A stretch of 64,000 nt of DNA from the NCBI GenBank assembly GCA_030431975.1, contig JAUIHP010000011.1, forward strand, positions 1 through 64,000. Direction: 5' to 3'. Source of the DNA: a bacterium. GTDB taxonomy: Bacteria; Eisenbacteria; RBG-16-71-46; CAIMUX01. The position numbers and the translations under genes were made by a program. This document shows positions 52,779 to 61,234 of the stretch, one piece after another; positions within the stretch are counted from its first letter, which is position 1, and every line of letters begins with the position of its first letter. Under the pieces are notes generated by a model. The model ran no database searches, was not told the DNA's origin, and worked only from the letters and a program-made list of their open reading frames with translations.

Positions 52779-54431
52779 ATGAGCCTTACCCGAATCGCAG
52801 CCATTCAGGGCGAATCCGTCCGGTCTCCACTTGCAGGCGAACGTGTCCTCACCCGCGGCGTCGTCACCGGGGGTACCCGCAAGGGGTTCTTCATCCAGGA
52901 CCCCGACGGCGATCCTCGAGACGACAGTTCCCACGGGCTGTTCGTATTCAGACCACGTCACGGCACCACGATCGGTTCCGTGGTCGAAGTCGAAGGCATC
53001 GTTCACGACTTCGTCCTGGACGAGACGGATCGCCCCACTACACAGCTTGTGCTCAAGGAGATGCGTGTCGTCACGGAGGACGGCCCCGGAATCGAGCCGA
53101 CCTGGCTGAACGCGGACCTTCTGTCCGGCTCCGACCTCGCACGAACACTGAACAGCTTCGAAGGCATGCTCGTCGGAATCCAACCCGGTGCGACCTTCAT
53201 CGCTCCCAGCAACCCCTTCGGGGACTATGTCGTCCTGCCGAAGGGACTCGAGGCACCCAGAACGGTGCATCAGGGAGTCCGCATTCGACCGGACAGCCCT
53301 CATCTTTGGTATCCGAGCTTTCGCGTGCTTGACTACAAGAGTGCTCCGCAGGTCAACGTCGGGGCGGAGCTGCTGACCGCCGTCGTCGGTCCACTCAACT
53401 TTCGCTCCTCAGCCTTTCAGGTTGCCGCTCGCAAAACCTTCCGTGCCCAGCCCTTCCGCGTCGTACGTGAGACGACCCGACTTGCGACCGGAGGCACGGC
53501 GATCACCGTTCTGACACTCAACGGATTCAATCTCGATGCGAAGGTCGAGGACCCCACAAAGGTCAATGATCCTGGCAGGGACATCGACGATGACTATGGA
53601 GATCGTCGCTTCGACATGCTCGGACGAGCCATGGTTGAGCAGGCAGGTGGACCGGACATCGTCGCCCTGCAGGAGATCCAGGACAACGACGGCGCGGAGA
53701 TGACCGATGTCGTCGACGCGAGCCGTAACTACAAGCTTCTCATCGATGCGGCGAAGGCGGCCGGCGGCCCGACGTACTCCTGGGCAGACGTTCCTCCCGG
53801 CCGCGACGAAGACGGCGGCCAGCCCGGAGGCAACATCCGCAACGGGTTTCTCTTCAATCCGAGTCGAGTGGAGCTGTTGCCCGACACGTTGACCCGGATC
53901 GCTCCAAACGATCCGAGCTTCGACGGCTCACGCAAACCGCTCCGCGCGCACTTTCGTTTGAGGGAGACCGGGGCCGAGCTCGCGGTCATTAACGTTCATC
54001 TCGCCTCGAAACGGAATCAGCACGGTGCGTTCGCTCCGGAGCGGCCGGGCTTTGATCCCCGGCTGGAGCTACGAATGCGTCAAGCCGACCTCGTAAGGGG
54101 AGTTCTCATCGAGCTGAATGCAAAGGGAACCGACTACTACGTGACGGGCGACTTCAACGACTACGAGTTCAGCCCCACCCTGGAACGACTGTTGGGAGAC
54201 GAGAGCATCAATCTCGTCGATCGCATTCCCGCGAATCAACGCTATGACTACAACCACCGCGGAGTCTCCCAGGTACTGATGCACGGCATCGTTTCCAAGA
54301 GACAGGCCGCAGAACGCGAGATCGGGTACGAGATCCTCCACGGCAACGAGTTGATTGGGACACAGCCGGGGCAACTGGGCGAGAAGCCCACGGACCACGC
54401 CTATGTCATTGCCAGGCTGGAAACACAGTGA
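52779..54431 (+). CDS. Endonuclease/exonuclease/phosphatase-fold protein with N-terminal OB-like domain
   Basis: Predicted 550-residue phosphodiesterase or nuclease. Residues about 1-110 look like an OB-type domain (RVLTRGVVTGGTRKGFFIQDPDGD), as in extracellular nucleases. The catalytic EEP domain starts near 260 (ITVLTLNGFNLD), with DIVALQEIQDNDG (metal-binding Glu), INVHLASKR, YYVTGDFNDYEFSP (GDFN) and final DHAYVI (catalytic His). ATG at 52779 is chosen because it begins the domain; its ribosome-binding site is weak. No signal peptide is visible, which is odd for the extracellular nuclease group. It is divergent from the interrupted lipoprotein gene. Confidence 0.85.
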   Translation: MSLTRIAAIQGESVRSPLAGERVLTRGVVTGGTRKGFFIQDPDGDPRDDSSHGLFVFRPRHGTTIGSVVEVEGIVHDFVLDETDRPTTQLVLKEMRVVTEDGPGIEPTWLNADLLSGSDLARTLNSFEGMLVGIQPGATFIAPSNPFGDYVVLPKGLEAPRTVHQGVRIRPDSPHLWYPSFRVLDYKSAPQVNVGAELLTAVVGPLNFRSSAFQVAARKTFRAQPFRVVRETTRLATGGTAITVLTLNGFNLDAKVEDPTKVNDPGRDIDDDYGDRRFDMLGRAMVEQAGGPDIVALQEIQDNDGAEMTDVVDASRNYKLLIDAAKAAGGPTYSWADVPPGRDEDGGQPGGNIRNGFLFNPSRVELLPDTLTRIAPNDPSFDGSRKPLRAHFRLRETGAELAVINVHLASKRNQHGAFAPERPGFDPRLELRMRQADLVRGVLIELNAKGTDYYVTGDFNDYEFSPTLERLLGDESINLVDRIPANQRYDYNHRGVSQVLMHGIVSKRQAAEREIGYEILHGNELIGTQPGQLGEKPTDHAYVIARLETQ

Positions 54432-54455
54432 CGCGACCCGATCCGCGCGCCCCAG

Positions 54456-55175
54456 CTACAGGAAGCTACTCCGTCTCGTTTCCCGCACCACGGCGATGGC
54501 CAGCATGGAAAGAGCAAGAACAAGCTGCCCCCCCAGGATGATGGCGAGCTCCGGTCCTCCGGCCACAGCTCTCTCGAAAAGCCCCCGCATCAGCGGGACT
54601 CGCGGCAAAATCATCGAGATGAAGTTTCCACCCACGACCATGAGGACAACGATGAGTCCCACGGTCCAACCCGTCGACCGGCTGCAAACGGCAATGGAAA
54701 GCACGGTACAGAAGACTACAAACACAATGCCCAGAACGATGGCAACGAGCTCTCCCGGCAGTTGTTGCGCCAGCGCCGGCGACCGACGCAGGACAATCCC
54801 CGCCCCAACCGCCACGGCCGTCCAGGGAATGAGGTAGATCAGCAGGTTCGAAAGCAGTTTGGCCACCGTGTAGTCCGTCGGCGCGACCGGCAAAGACAGG
54901 ACAAAGGGCAGCGTTTGCTCCGTGACCTCTCCGAGTACGGAACTGAGCGGCAGGTAGAAGAGCAGCGCAATGAAGACATTGAGGATGAGCGTGATTCCGA
55001 CCATCGCCATCTGTCCCGGCATCGCGGCCAAGATCAAGCCGAGTACCGAACCGATGGAGATCCAGAAGATTGCTTTCCGACTGAGATGGAAGTCTTTGGC
55101 AATCAGACGAAGCACCTGATCGCGACTCACGATGTTCGACGCTGCAGCCATCGTGCCTGTCGATGTTTCATTCAT
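54456..55175 (-). CDS. ABC-2 type transporter permease
   Basis: Inner-membrane protein of 239 residues with six hydrophobic helices (about 36-52, 57-78, 108-128, 143-165, 170-190 and 210-230). The N-terminus is cytoplasmic and has an amphipathic stretch (VLRLIAKDFHLSRKA). It is the membrane partner of the ATPase just upstream: the ATPase stop at 55177 is one base from this ATG. GGGAG lies 6 bases before the ATG, inside the ATPase gene. With the GntR gene this matches the YtrA-type regulator / ABC arrangement, often linked to antibiotic or envelope stress in other bacteria; the substrate here is unknown. Confidence 0.88.
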   Translation of the reverse strand: MNETSTGTMAAASNIVSRDQVLRLIAKDFHLSRKAIFWISIGSVLGLILAAMPGQMAMVGITLILNVFIALLFYLPLSSVLGEVTEQTLPFVLSLPVAPTDYTVAKLLSNLLIYLIPWTAVAVGAGIVLRRSPALAQQLPGELVAIVLGIVFVVFCTVLSIAVCSRSTGWTVGLIVVLMVVGGNFISMILPRVPLMRGLFERAVAGGPELAIILGGQLVLALSMLAIAVVRETRRSSFL

Positions 55176-55176
55176 G

Positions 55177-56199
55177 TCACGCTCCCTGCCGGTTCATCTC
55201 GACCCGGCTGAGAAAGATCTCTTCCAACGACATCCGATCGACTTCCAGGACCTCGTGCCCGCAGTCTGCAAGCTCGCCGGCGTAATCGGGGTGAAAGCTG
55301 CCCGTGGTCAACCGCACGAGGCCTCCGTCCTCTTCGATCAGTGTCACACGGTCATTCTCGAAAACGGGCTGGCGCGATCCCACCCGCACTCGGATTCGCC
55401 GCCATCGGTCGAGCAGGGACTCCTTCTCATCCGACTCGAGGAGCTGCCCGCTGTCGATGAATGCGATGTAGTCCGAAATGCGTTCGACGTCGCCGGTGTT
55501 GTGCGAGGAGAAGACGACGGAACGACTCTCGTCACGAAGGACCTGCAAGAGTTCGTCGAGTACCTCTCGTCGGACGATGGGATCGAGTCCGGTGGTCGGC
55601 TCGTCCAGGACGAGAAGCCGAGGTCGCCGGGCCAGAGCCAGGAGCAGGGTCGCCTTGACCCGTTGGCCATGCGACAGGCCTTTGATCTTCTGATCGAGAA
55701 CAAGTCCGAAACGTTCGACCAGCTTCCTCGCGTAGCTCTCGTCCCATCGGGGAATGACGGTCCGTATCCAGTCGATGTGCCAACGTAGCGTCTCTCCGCC
55801 GTAGAGCCGCATGTCCTCGGAAACGAAACCGATCTCGCCTTTGACCTCACGCCCGAACTCGGGAAGCCTTCGGCCCAAAACCTCGACTTCTCCGGCGTCG
55901 GGCCGGATGAGTCCCATCAGGATCCTGAGTAGGGTCGACTTTCCTGCGCCGTTCGGACCTATCAAACCGAGGATGGTTCCGGACTCGAGTTCCAAGTCAA
56001 GTGGGGCCAGGCGGAAGTGACGGTAGGCCTTTTCTACACCGCGCAGACGGAAGGTGGGGTCGACGACCGAGCCCAAGTTTTCGCGGGTTTCGTGCCCGGG
56101 CTTCCTGTGCCCGGGCTTCCTGTGTCCGGGGTTCCCGTGTCCGGGGCTCTCGTCGCTTTGGATTCCCGGCCCGACCAGTTGCAATGCTTCGTCACGCAT
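55177..56199 (-). CDS. ABC transporter ATP-binding protein with N-terminal PGH repeats
   Basis: ATPase subunit of 340 residues. Walker A GLIGPNGAGKST lies near 75, the signature is GLSHGQR (variant of LSGGQ) near 175, Walker B is LLVLDEPTTGLD near 195, and the H-loop is VFSSHN. Residues about 13-35 hold four PGHxx repeats (SPGHGNPGHRKPGHRKPGH) not found in ordinary ATPases. ATG at 56199 has GAGG 7 bases upstream and overlaps the end of the GntR gene by 8 bases. It pairs with the permease one base downstream. The extension may be a linker or metal-binding tail; no function is known. Confidence 0.92.
   Translation of the reverse strand: MRDEALQLVGPGIQSDESPGHGNPGHRKPGHRKPGHETRENLGSVVDPTFRLRGVEKAYRHFRLAPLDLELESGTILGLIGPNGAGKSTLLRILMGLIRPDAGEVEVLGRRLPEFGREVKGEIGFVSEDMRLYGGETLRWHIDWIRTVIPRWDESYARKLVERFGLVLDQKIKGLSHGQRVKATLLLALARRPRLLVLDEPTTGLDPIVRREVLDELLQVLRDESRSVVFSSHNTGDVERISDYIAFIDSGQLLESDEKESLLDRWRRIRVRVGSRQPVFENDRVTLIEEDGGLVRLTTGSFHPDYAGELADCGHEVLEVDRMSLEEIFLSRVEMNRQGA
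56092..56151 (-). repeat. Four 15-bp repeats coding PGHxx
   Basis: Four tandem 15-base units (56092-56106, 56107-56121, 56122-56136, 56137-56151) near the 5' end of the ABC ATPase gene. The first two are identical, the others differ at a few bases. They add five residues per unit, so the copy number could vary without a frameshift. Confidence 0.88.
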
Positions 56200-56623
56200 G
56201 GGAACGCCTCTTCGATCCGCGGTCGCTCTTCGGCTGCAACGAATCTTCCAGGGCCTCACGAATCCTCCGATCCGTCCACCCGAGCGTTCGCGCCGACTCG
56301 ACCGCTTCATCCAGTTGCTGCCCGACTTCCTCCTCTCGGAGTCGAAGATCGAGCCCGACCGCGTGATCGGCGATGAAACTGCCCCGACCTTTCCGGCTGA
56401 CCACGACGCCCTCGCGTTCGAGTTCGTAGTACGCCCGCCTCACGGTGATGACACTGACGCCGCTGTCGGCCGCGAAACCGCGGATCGACGGAATCTCGTC
56501 ACCGGGCCGCCAGTCGCCGGCGCCGACCTTCAACTTCACGTAGTCGACGATCTGCTGGTACATCGGCCGGTCACTAGCTTGGGATGGCCGAAAGCTGCTG
56601 GAAGAACTAGTGTGCATGTCCAT
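56192..56623 (-). CDS. GntR-family regulator, YtrA type
   Basis: Repressor of 143 residues. The N-terminal winged helix (PMYQQIVDYVKLKVGAGDWRPG, IPSIRGFAADSGVSVITVRR, YYELEREGVVVSRKGRGSFI) is followed by only ~45 residues of helix, the short C-terminus of the YtrA subgroup, which has no large ligand domain. It sits before the ABC transporter genes and overlaps the ATPase gene by 8 bases. The start is uncertain: ATG 56638, 56623 and 56617 are in frame and none has a ribosome-binding site. An inverted repeat (56608-56633) covers the start, as expected for autorepression. Confidence 0.88.
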   Translation of the reverse strand: MDMHTSSSSSFRPSQASDRPMYQQIVDYVKLKVGAGDWRPGDEIPSIRGFAADSGVSVITVRRAYYELEREGVVVSRKGRGSFIADHAVGLDLRLREEEVGQQLDEAVESARTLGWTDRRIREALEDSLQPKSDRGSKRRSHA

Positions 56624-56633
56624 ATACACACTA
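56608..56633. promoter_or_regulatory. Candidate GntR operator over the start codon
   Basis: TAGTGTG (56608-56614) and CACACTA (56627-56633) form a perfect inverted repeat with a 12-base spacer containing the start codons. On the minus strand, TTGCCC and TATAGT spaced 16 bases apart just upstream look like -35 and -10 boxes, which would place the transcript start at or near the ATG (leaderless). Confidence 0.55.
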
Positions 56634-56734
56634 TACACACTTCAGCGAAACGGGCAAGCATGGATGTTCGACGAAACTCAACAGTCGCCAGCCGCAGGTG
56701 AGCAAAGCTCGACCGTTTCGGAACGGGCGATCCC

Positions 56735-57409
56735 CTACGCCGCAGACTGGCGAAGGTAGGCGTCCAGCCCGGGCGGCTGGCAATCTCTGCTCAGGTACTG
56801 CTCGACCGACTGTGGCTCGAACTCACGGAACAGCTCTCCCCTCTGATGCAGAGAAATGAGCAGTTCCACCACCTCCGGATCAAAGCGACCGCCGGAGTCC
56901 AAACGCAGCTCGTCGTAGGCTTCTTCTGCGGAAAGCCCGGCGCGGTAGGGGCGGTCCGAGGTCATGGCATCGAAGGCGGAAACCACGGCCAGGACGCGGC
57001 TGCCCATCGGGATGTCCTGCTGGGCAATTCCTTCCGGGTTCCCGGTGCCGTCCCAACGCTCGTTGAGCGACTTGATGACGGCGGATGCCCCCTGCAGAAA
57101 GGAGATCTCCGCCAGCACGCTCGAGCTGATCTGAGTATGAGTCGCCATTCGGGCTCGCTCGTGGTCGTCCATCGGACCGGGCTTCTGGAGAATCCCGTAG
57201 AGGACCGCTTTCTTCCCGATGTCCTGCAGAAGACCCGCGTACTCCAGATCGCGGAGCGCATCACTCTCGAAACCGAGTTCCGTTCCCATACACAGGGCGT
57301 ACTTGGAACACCGGTAGCTTCGTCCGTGGGTGAAAGGGCTACCCGCATCCATGGCGCTGGCCATCATCTGGACGAAACTGAGCATGGTGTCGCGAGCGAT
57401 CTCAGGCAT
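56735..57409 (-). CDS. Degenerate HD-GYP domain protein
   Basis: HD-GYP-fold protein of 224 residues, the family that hydrolyses cyclic-di-GMP. The fold is easy to follow (LRDLEYAGLLQDIGKKAV, DDHERARMATHTQ, NERWDGTGNPEGIAQQDIPM, SRVLAVVSAFDAMTSDRPYR). Key residues differ: the HD pair reads Gln62-Asp63, the HHE motif reads Leu-Asn-Glu (115-117), GYP reads GNP and the later Asp is Ser144. Catalysis is therefore unlikely; c-di-GMP binding or a scaffold role is possible. GAGGAGGG lies 6 bases before the ATG at 57409. It is divergent from the FHA gene, with a shared 138-base promoter region. Confidence 0.9.
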   Translation of the reverse strand: MPEIARDTMLSFVQMMASAMDAGSPFTHGRSYRCSKYALCMGTELGFESDALRDLEYAGLLQDIGKKAVLYGILQKPGPMDDHERARMATHTQISSSVLAEISFLQGASAVIKSLNERWDGTGNPEGIAQQDIPMGSRVLAVVSAFDAMTSDRPYRAGLSAEEAYDELRLDSGGRFDPEVVELLISLHQRGELFREFEPQSVEQYLSRDCQPPGLDAYLRQSAA

Positions 57410-57547
57410 AGGAAGCCCTCCTCGAAGGGATTTTCGGCAGGCCCCGCCACGTCGTTGACGCCTATTCCGCCTAAACTTATCCAACCTGTCCGTCGAATCC
57501 TGAGTAGGGCCGCAAGCCAACTTGTTTGTAGGGGGCGACTGAAAGAC

Positions 57548-58960
57548 ATGCTTCGACTCAGGCTTCGGCACCCGGAAAAACCGGATCAGGAACTGACCTT
57601 CTACGGCGACGCCGTCACAATCGGTCGTTCCGGGGAGAACCAACTCCAACTCGACGATCCGGCCGTCTCTTCCTTTCACGGAAGGGTGGATGCTCGGGGA
57701 CGCTACTTTGTGTACGTCGACCTCGGCAGCACCAACGGCACCATCGTTCACCGCGATGGTAAAGCTTTGGCCATCACCGGCCGCCAGGTCCGCGGACAGG
57801 TTGTCGGAGAAGACGACCGCATCAAGATCGGACCGTTTACCCTGGTCATCGAGTCCAACGATTCGCGACTGGGAGACCACTCCCAGCAGGTCCTGCACAC
57901 TCAGTCGCTTCGCGCCTCCACTCTCATCGACAGCACTCGGATGGGAGTCGTCGACCCGCGGATCAACGAACAGGTCCTGACCATGCTGACCGACGCGCAC
58001 GCCACCATTGGCGACCCGCGCCGGCTCTTCGACTGTCTCAAACGCCACATGTTTCGGCTGCTTCCGAAAGGGACACATCTCTCGATCGTCCTCAGTGACC
58101 CGTTGACCGGCGCACTGAGCGTTGTACTTCACGAGGCCAAGGACGGAACGTCCAAGGCAGCCGAGGTGCGAGTCAGTCGGACCATGGTCAGCCACGTCAT
58201 GCGGGAAGAGGTCGGTGTCCTTCTCATTGATGCGCCCCAGGAGTTGCAACAGGCGCAGAGTGTTGTCATGAGTGGAATCGTGACCGCGATCTGCGCGCCT
58301 CTTCGCAACACCGACGGCACGTTCGGCGCCATTCAGCTGGATGTCCGAGAGCGATCCGGGGCGCCTTTCGATCCGGAAGACCTTGGACTGCTTGCGAACC
58401 TCGCCGACCTTCTTGCACTCATCCTCGACAATCATCGCCAACGCGCTGCCAGCCGTTCCGGGGTTCTCTCGGCGGTGGAGTGCATGCTTCGGGAGCGAAC
58501 GCAAACCCATCCGGATTGCGTGTCCCAGGCCCGAAGAGTCCGCACTCTTTGCATCTCCTTGGCCCGTGCCCTTCGACTCTCCGAATCGGACATCGATGTC
58601 CTGAGTGTCGCGGCCGCTCTCGCAGCCTGGCCGCGCATGGAGTTGCCCAATCTCGTCTTTCCCGACTCCTTGTCCGAGGCGAGCTTCGTCGCCTCCTGTA
58701 GGGAAGAGCGCCTCGACGGATCCGGACCCAACGGACTGAACGAGGATCAACTTCCGATGACCTCGCGCATCCTGTCCCTCGCAGCGGAGATCGTGAAGCG
58801 GTGCGACGCGACGAGCGGCTCCGATGACATGGGGACGGTGCTCGATTCGTTTCAGGCGAGCCAAACCCACCTTTGGGACGAGACCTGCGTGCGCAAGTTC
58901 CAGGAACTGGTCCGCGAACTCGACATCAAGCTCGACGACACTCGCCGTTCCGCCGCCTGA
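57548..58960 (+). CDS. FHA-GAF protein with degenerate HD-GYP-like domain
   Basis: Signalling protein of 470 residues. The FHA domain (about 1-105) has all core binding residues: GRS 26-28, SSFH 41-44 and STNGT 61-65, so it should bind phosphothreonine peptides. A GAF domain occupies about 140-300. The C-terminal part (about 310-450) follows HD-GYP helices (ARRVRTLCISLARALRLSES, RLDGSGPNGLNEDQLPM), but the HD site reads AAW and GYP reads GPN, so metal binding is lost. The start at 57548 begins the FHA domain; the ribosome-binding site is weak. It is convergent with the PilT gene and near a Ser/Thr kinase, a natural source of phosphothreonine. Confidence 0.88.
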   Translation: MLRLRLRHPEKPDQELTFYGDAVTIGRSGENQLQLDDPAVSSFHGRVDARGRYFVYVDLGSTNGTIVHRDGKALAITGRQVRGQVVGEDDRIKIGPFTLVIESNDSRLGDHSQQVLHTQSLRASTLIDSTRMGVVDPRINEQVLTMLTDAHATIGDPRRLFDCLKRHMFRLLPKGTHLSIVLSDPLTGALSVVLHEAKDGTSKAAEVRVSRTMVSHVMREEVGVLLIDAPQELQQAQSVVMSGIVTAICAPLRNTDGTFGAIQLDVRERSGAPFDPEDLGLLANLADLLALILDNHRQRAASRSGVLSAVECMLRERTQTHPDCVSQARRVRTLCISLARALRLSESDIDVLSVAAALAAWPRMELPNLVFPDSLSEASFVASCREERLDGSGPNGLNEDQLPMTSRILSLAAEIVKRCDATSGSDDMGTVLDSFQASQTHLWDETCVRKFQELVRELDIKLDDTRRSAA

Positions 58961-58995
58961 AGCAGCCTCGGCTCGACATTCCCGAAGAATCGAGG

Positions 58996-60066
58996 CTAGG
59001 CCGCGCTTCGCGCTCCCGCCGTGGAGAACTTCGACTTGTCCAGGGCGTAGTCTCGCGCCGTCTCGGGCGTGATCCTGCCGTCCCTGACCAGTTCGGCCAA
59101 CTGCGCATCCATGGGTAGCATCCCAAGCTTCCGTCCGCTCTGAATGACCGACGTCAACTGGTGCGTCTTCCCGCCGCGAATGAGAGCCGAAGCCGCAGAG
59201 GTGTTGACAAGAATCTCCCGGACGGCCACTCGGCCGTCGCTGTTCGTATTGGGAACGAGTTGCTGAGAGATGACCATGCGCAGATTCTCGGAGAGCATCG
59301 TCCGAACGAGTTCCTGCCGGTCGGTCGGAAAGACATTGATGATCCGGTCGACGGTACGAACCGCTCCATTCGTGTGGAGCGTTCCCAGAACCTGGACTCC
59401 AGTCTCCGCAGCCGTCAAAGCGAGGCTCATCGTTTCCAGGTCTCTCATCTCGCCGACCAGAATGACGTCCGGATCCTCATGCAACGCGTTGCGTAGCGCT
59501 TCTGCAAAACTCGGGGAATGCTGACCGATCTCACGCTGTGTGATGACGCATTTCTTGAAGGAGTGCCGAAACTCGATCGGGTCTTCAATCGTCAGGATGT
59601 GTCCGTTGCGGCTCGCATTGATCGAGTCGACGACGGCGGCCAAGGTGGTCGACTTCCCGGAACCGGTTGGCCCCGTCACCACCGTCAACCCGCTGGGCTG
59701 ACGGACCAGCGAAGCCACCGAGTCGGGAATTCCCAGTTCGTCCATCGACTTGACGTCACCCGAGATCGAGCGGAACGCGGCGGCCGGTCCCCGGTTCTGT
59801 TGGTAGACATTGACCCGGAATCTTCCGAGTTCACCACTCTCATAGGCAAAGTCGGTGGCGTGAGACTTCTTGAACTCCTGCTTGTTTCGCTCAGGCAGGA
59901 TCTCATCGAGCATGCGGCCGAGTTCCTCGGCATCGAGAGTCCGAAAGTGCACCCTCTGAATCTCACCATGGATGCGAACCCGCGGCGGATAGGTGGCCAC
60001 GAGATGAAGGTCCGAGCCGCCTTGCTTGACCAAGAGCTCGAGGAAGGCGTCGATGCGTGTGCTCAT
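58996..60066 (-). CDS. pilT: PilT-type twitching motility ATPase
   Basis: Hexameric ATPase of 356 residues that retracts type IV pili. It shows the PilT pattern: DLHLVATYPPRVRIHGE, Walker A GPTGSGKST, Asp box TIEDPIEF, Walker B VILVGEMRDLET, His box LGTLHTNGA and the arginine stretch (LSENLRMVISQQLVP). The length is normal. GGAG lies 9 bases before the ATG. It is 76 bases after the paralogue at 60143-61231 and probably co-transcribed. No pilin or pilus assembly gene is in the window. It could also act in a related type II/IV machine. Confidence 0.92.
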   Translation of the reverse strand: MSTRIDAFLELLVKQGGSDLHLVATYPPRVRIHGEIQRVHFRTLDAEELGRMLDEILPERNKQEFKKSHATDFAYESGELGRFRVNVYQQNRGPAAAFRSISGDVKSMDELGIPDSVASLVRQPSGLTVVTGPTGSGKSTTLAAVVDSINASRNGHILTIEDPIEFRHSFKKCVITQREIGQHSPSFAEALRNALHEDPDVILVGEMRDLETMSLALTAAETGVQVLGTLHTNGAVRTVDRIINVFPTDRQELVRTMLSENLRMVISQQLVPNTNSDGRVAVREILVNTSAASALIRGGKTHQLTSVIQSGRKLGMLPMDAQLAELVRDGRITPETARDYALDKSKFSTAGARSAA

Positions 60067-60142
60067 CCGATTCAGCTCCGTGTCCTAGCCTGGTCCGTTC
60101 GTGAACGTCGTCACCGCAACGGACCTGCGTGAGTCGCCCAGG

Positions 60143-61231
60143 CTAGAGTTCGAGTAGGGGGCCGAGGTCATCCACTTCGCGCAGGAAGGGACGGAACTCC
60201 GCCTTGTTCTTGGCAAGAAGGAACGCGTGATCGGGATCGGCTTCTTCGGCCCGAACCAGCGCCAACAGCGCAGAGTCCATGTCCTGCATTCCAAACCGCT
60301 TTCCGGTCGTCATCGCTTGCGTCAACTGATGGGTTCGGCCTTCACGAATGTTCTGCGCGACGGCCGGATTGACGACCAGAATCTCCATGGCAGCCCGCCG
60401 GCCCCTTCCGTCCGCAGCCCGAACCAGTTCCTGATAGAGAACACAGCGCAGGTTCTCGGAAAGCGTCACCCGAACCTGTTGGTGACTCTTGGGCGGAAAG
60501 GCGTCCAGAATCCGGTCCACAGCCTGTGCCGCCCCGCGAGTGTGCAGCGTTCCAAGCACGAGGTGGCCGGTTTCGGACGCTTCCAGCGCCAGACGAATCG
60601 TGGTCTCTTCGTTGAGTTCGGCGACGACGATGACATCGGGATCCTGTCGCAGGGCCGATCGCAATCCCTCGGCATAGCTGCCGCACTGAACTCCCACCTC
60701 GCGCTGAATGACCAGAGCTTCCTTGCTCTCATGCAGGAACTCGACCGGGCTCTCCAGCGAAAGTACAGTGGCCTTTCGTTGTTCGTTGATCTGGTTGACG
60801 ATGGCGGCCAGGGTCGAGGACTTTCCGGTCCCGGCGGCGCCGGTGATGAGAACGAGACCGTTGTCGAGTCCCGCGATCGAGGACACGAAGTCCGGAAGAC
60901 CGAGCTTGGGAAGCGGCACGACTTCGTCAGGAATGACACGACAGACGGCACAGGGACCGGTCTCCTGGGAGCAGACGTTGATGCGAAAGCGCCCCAACCC
61001 TTCCACGGAATAGGAAACGTCCACTGCGCCTTTCTGTTTGAAGTCCTTCTTGTGCGTTTCGCCCATGACCTCGGAAAGCATGGACATCATCTCCGTTCGC
61101 TCGATGGATCGAAACTGCACGGGCGTAAGCTCACCGTCAATTCGAACGAGCGGCGGCAACCCCACCGTGAAGTGGATGTCCGAGCAGCCTTGCTGGCGGC
61201 CCAGCTCGAGAAACGCGTCGATTCTGGCCAT
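60143..61231 (-). CDS. Divergent PilT/PilU-like ATPase
   Basis: Paralogue of the neighbour (362 residues). The N-terminal PAS-like domain and C-terminal RecA fold are intact (SDIHFTVGLPPLVRIDGE; LRCVLYQELVRAADG). Walker A is GAAGTGKSS, the Asp box is ESPVEF (Ser for Asp) and Walker B reads VIVVAELNEETT where PilT has GEMRD, so Arg and Asp are replaced while Glu is kept. The His box LGTLHTRGA is intact. It may be a slow or accessory ATPase like PilU. It starts 3 bases after the kinase stop, so it is coupled to the kinase gene. Confidence 0.88.
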   Translation of the reverse strand: MARIDAFLELGRQQGCSDIHFTVGLPPLVRIDGELTPVQFRSIERTEMMSMLSEVMGETHKKDFKQKGAVDVSYSVEGLGRFRINVCSQETGPCAVCRVIPDEVVPLPKLGLPDFVSSIAGLDNGLVLITGAAGTGKSSTLAAIVNQINEQRKATVLSLESPVEFLHESKEALVIQREVGVQCGSYAEGLRSALRQDPDVIVVAELNEETTIRLALEASETGHLVLGTLHTRGAAQAVDRILDAFPPKSHQQVRVTLSENLRCVLYQELVRAADGRGRRAAMEILVVNPAVAQNIREGRTHQLTQAMTTGKRFGMQDMDSALLALVRAEEADPDHAFLLAKNKAEFRPFLREVDDLGPLLEL

Positions 61232-61234
61232 GGA

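Noticed and set aside
57410-58870. N-terminal extension of the minus-strand HD-GYP gene through the FHA gene
   Set aside because: The extension is antisense to the FHA/GAF domains; a strong ribosome-binding site sits right before ATG 57409.
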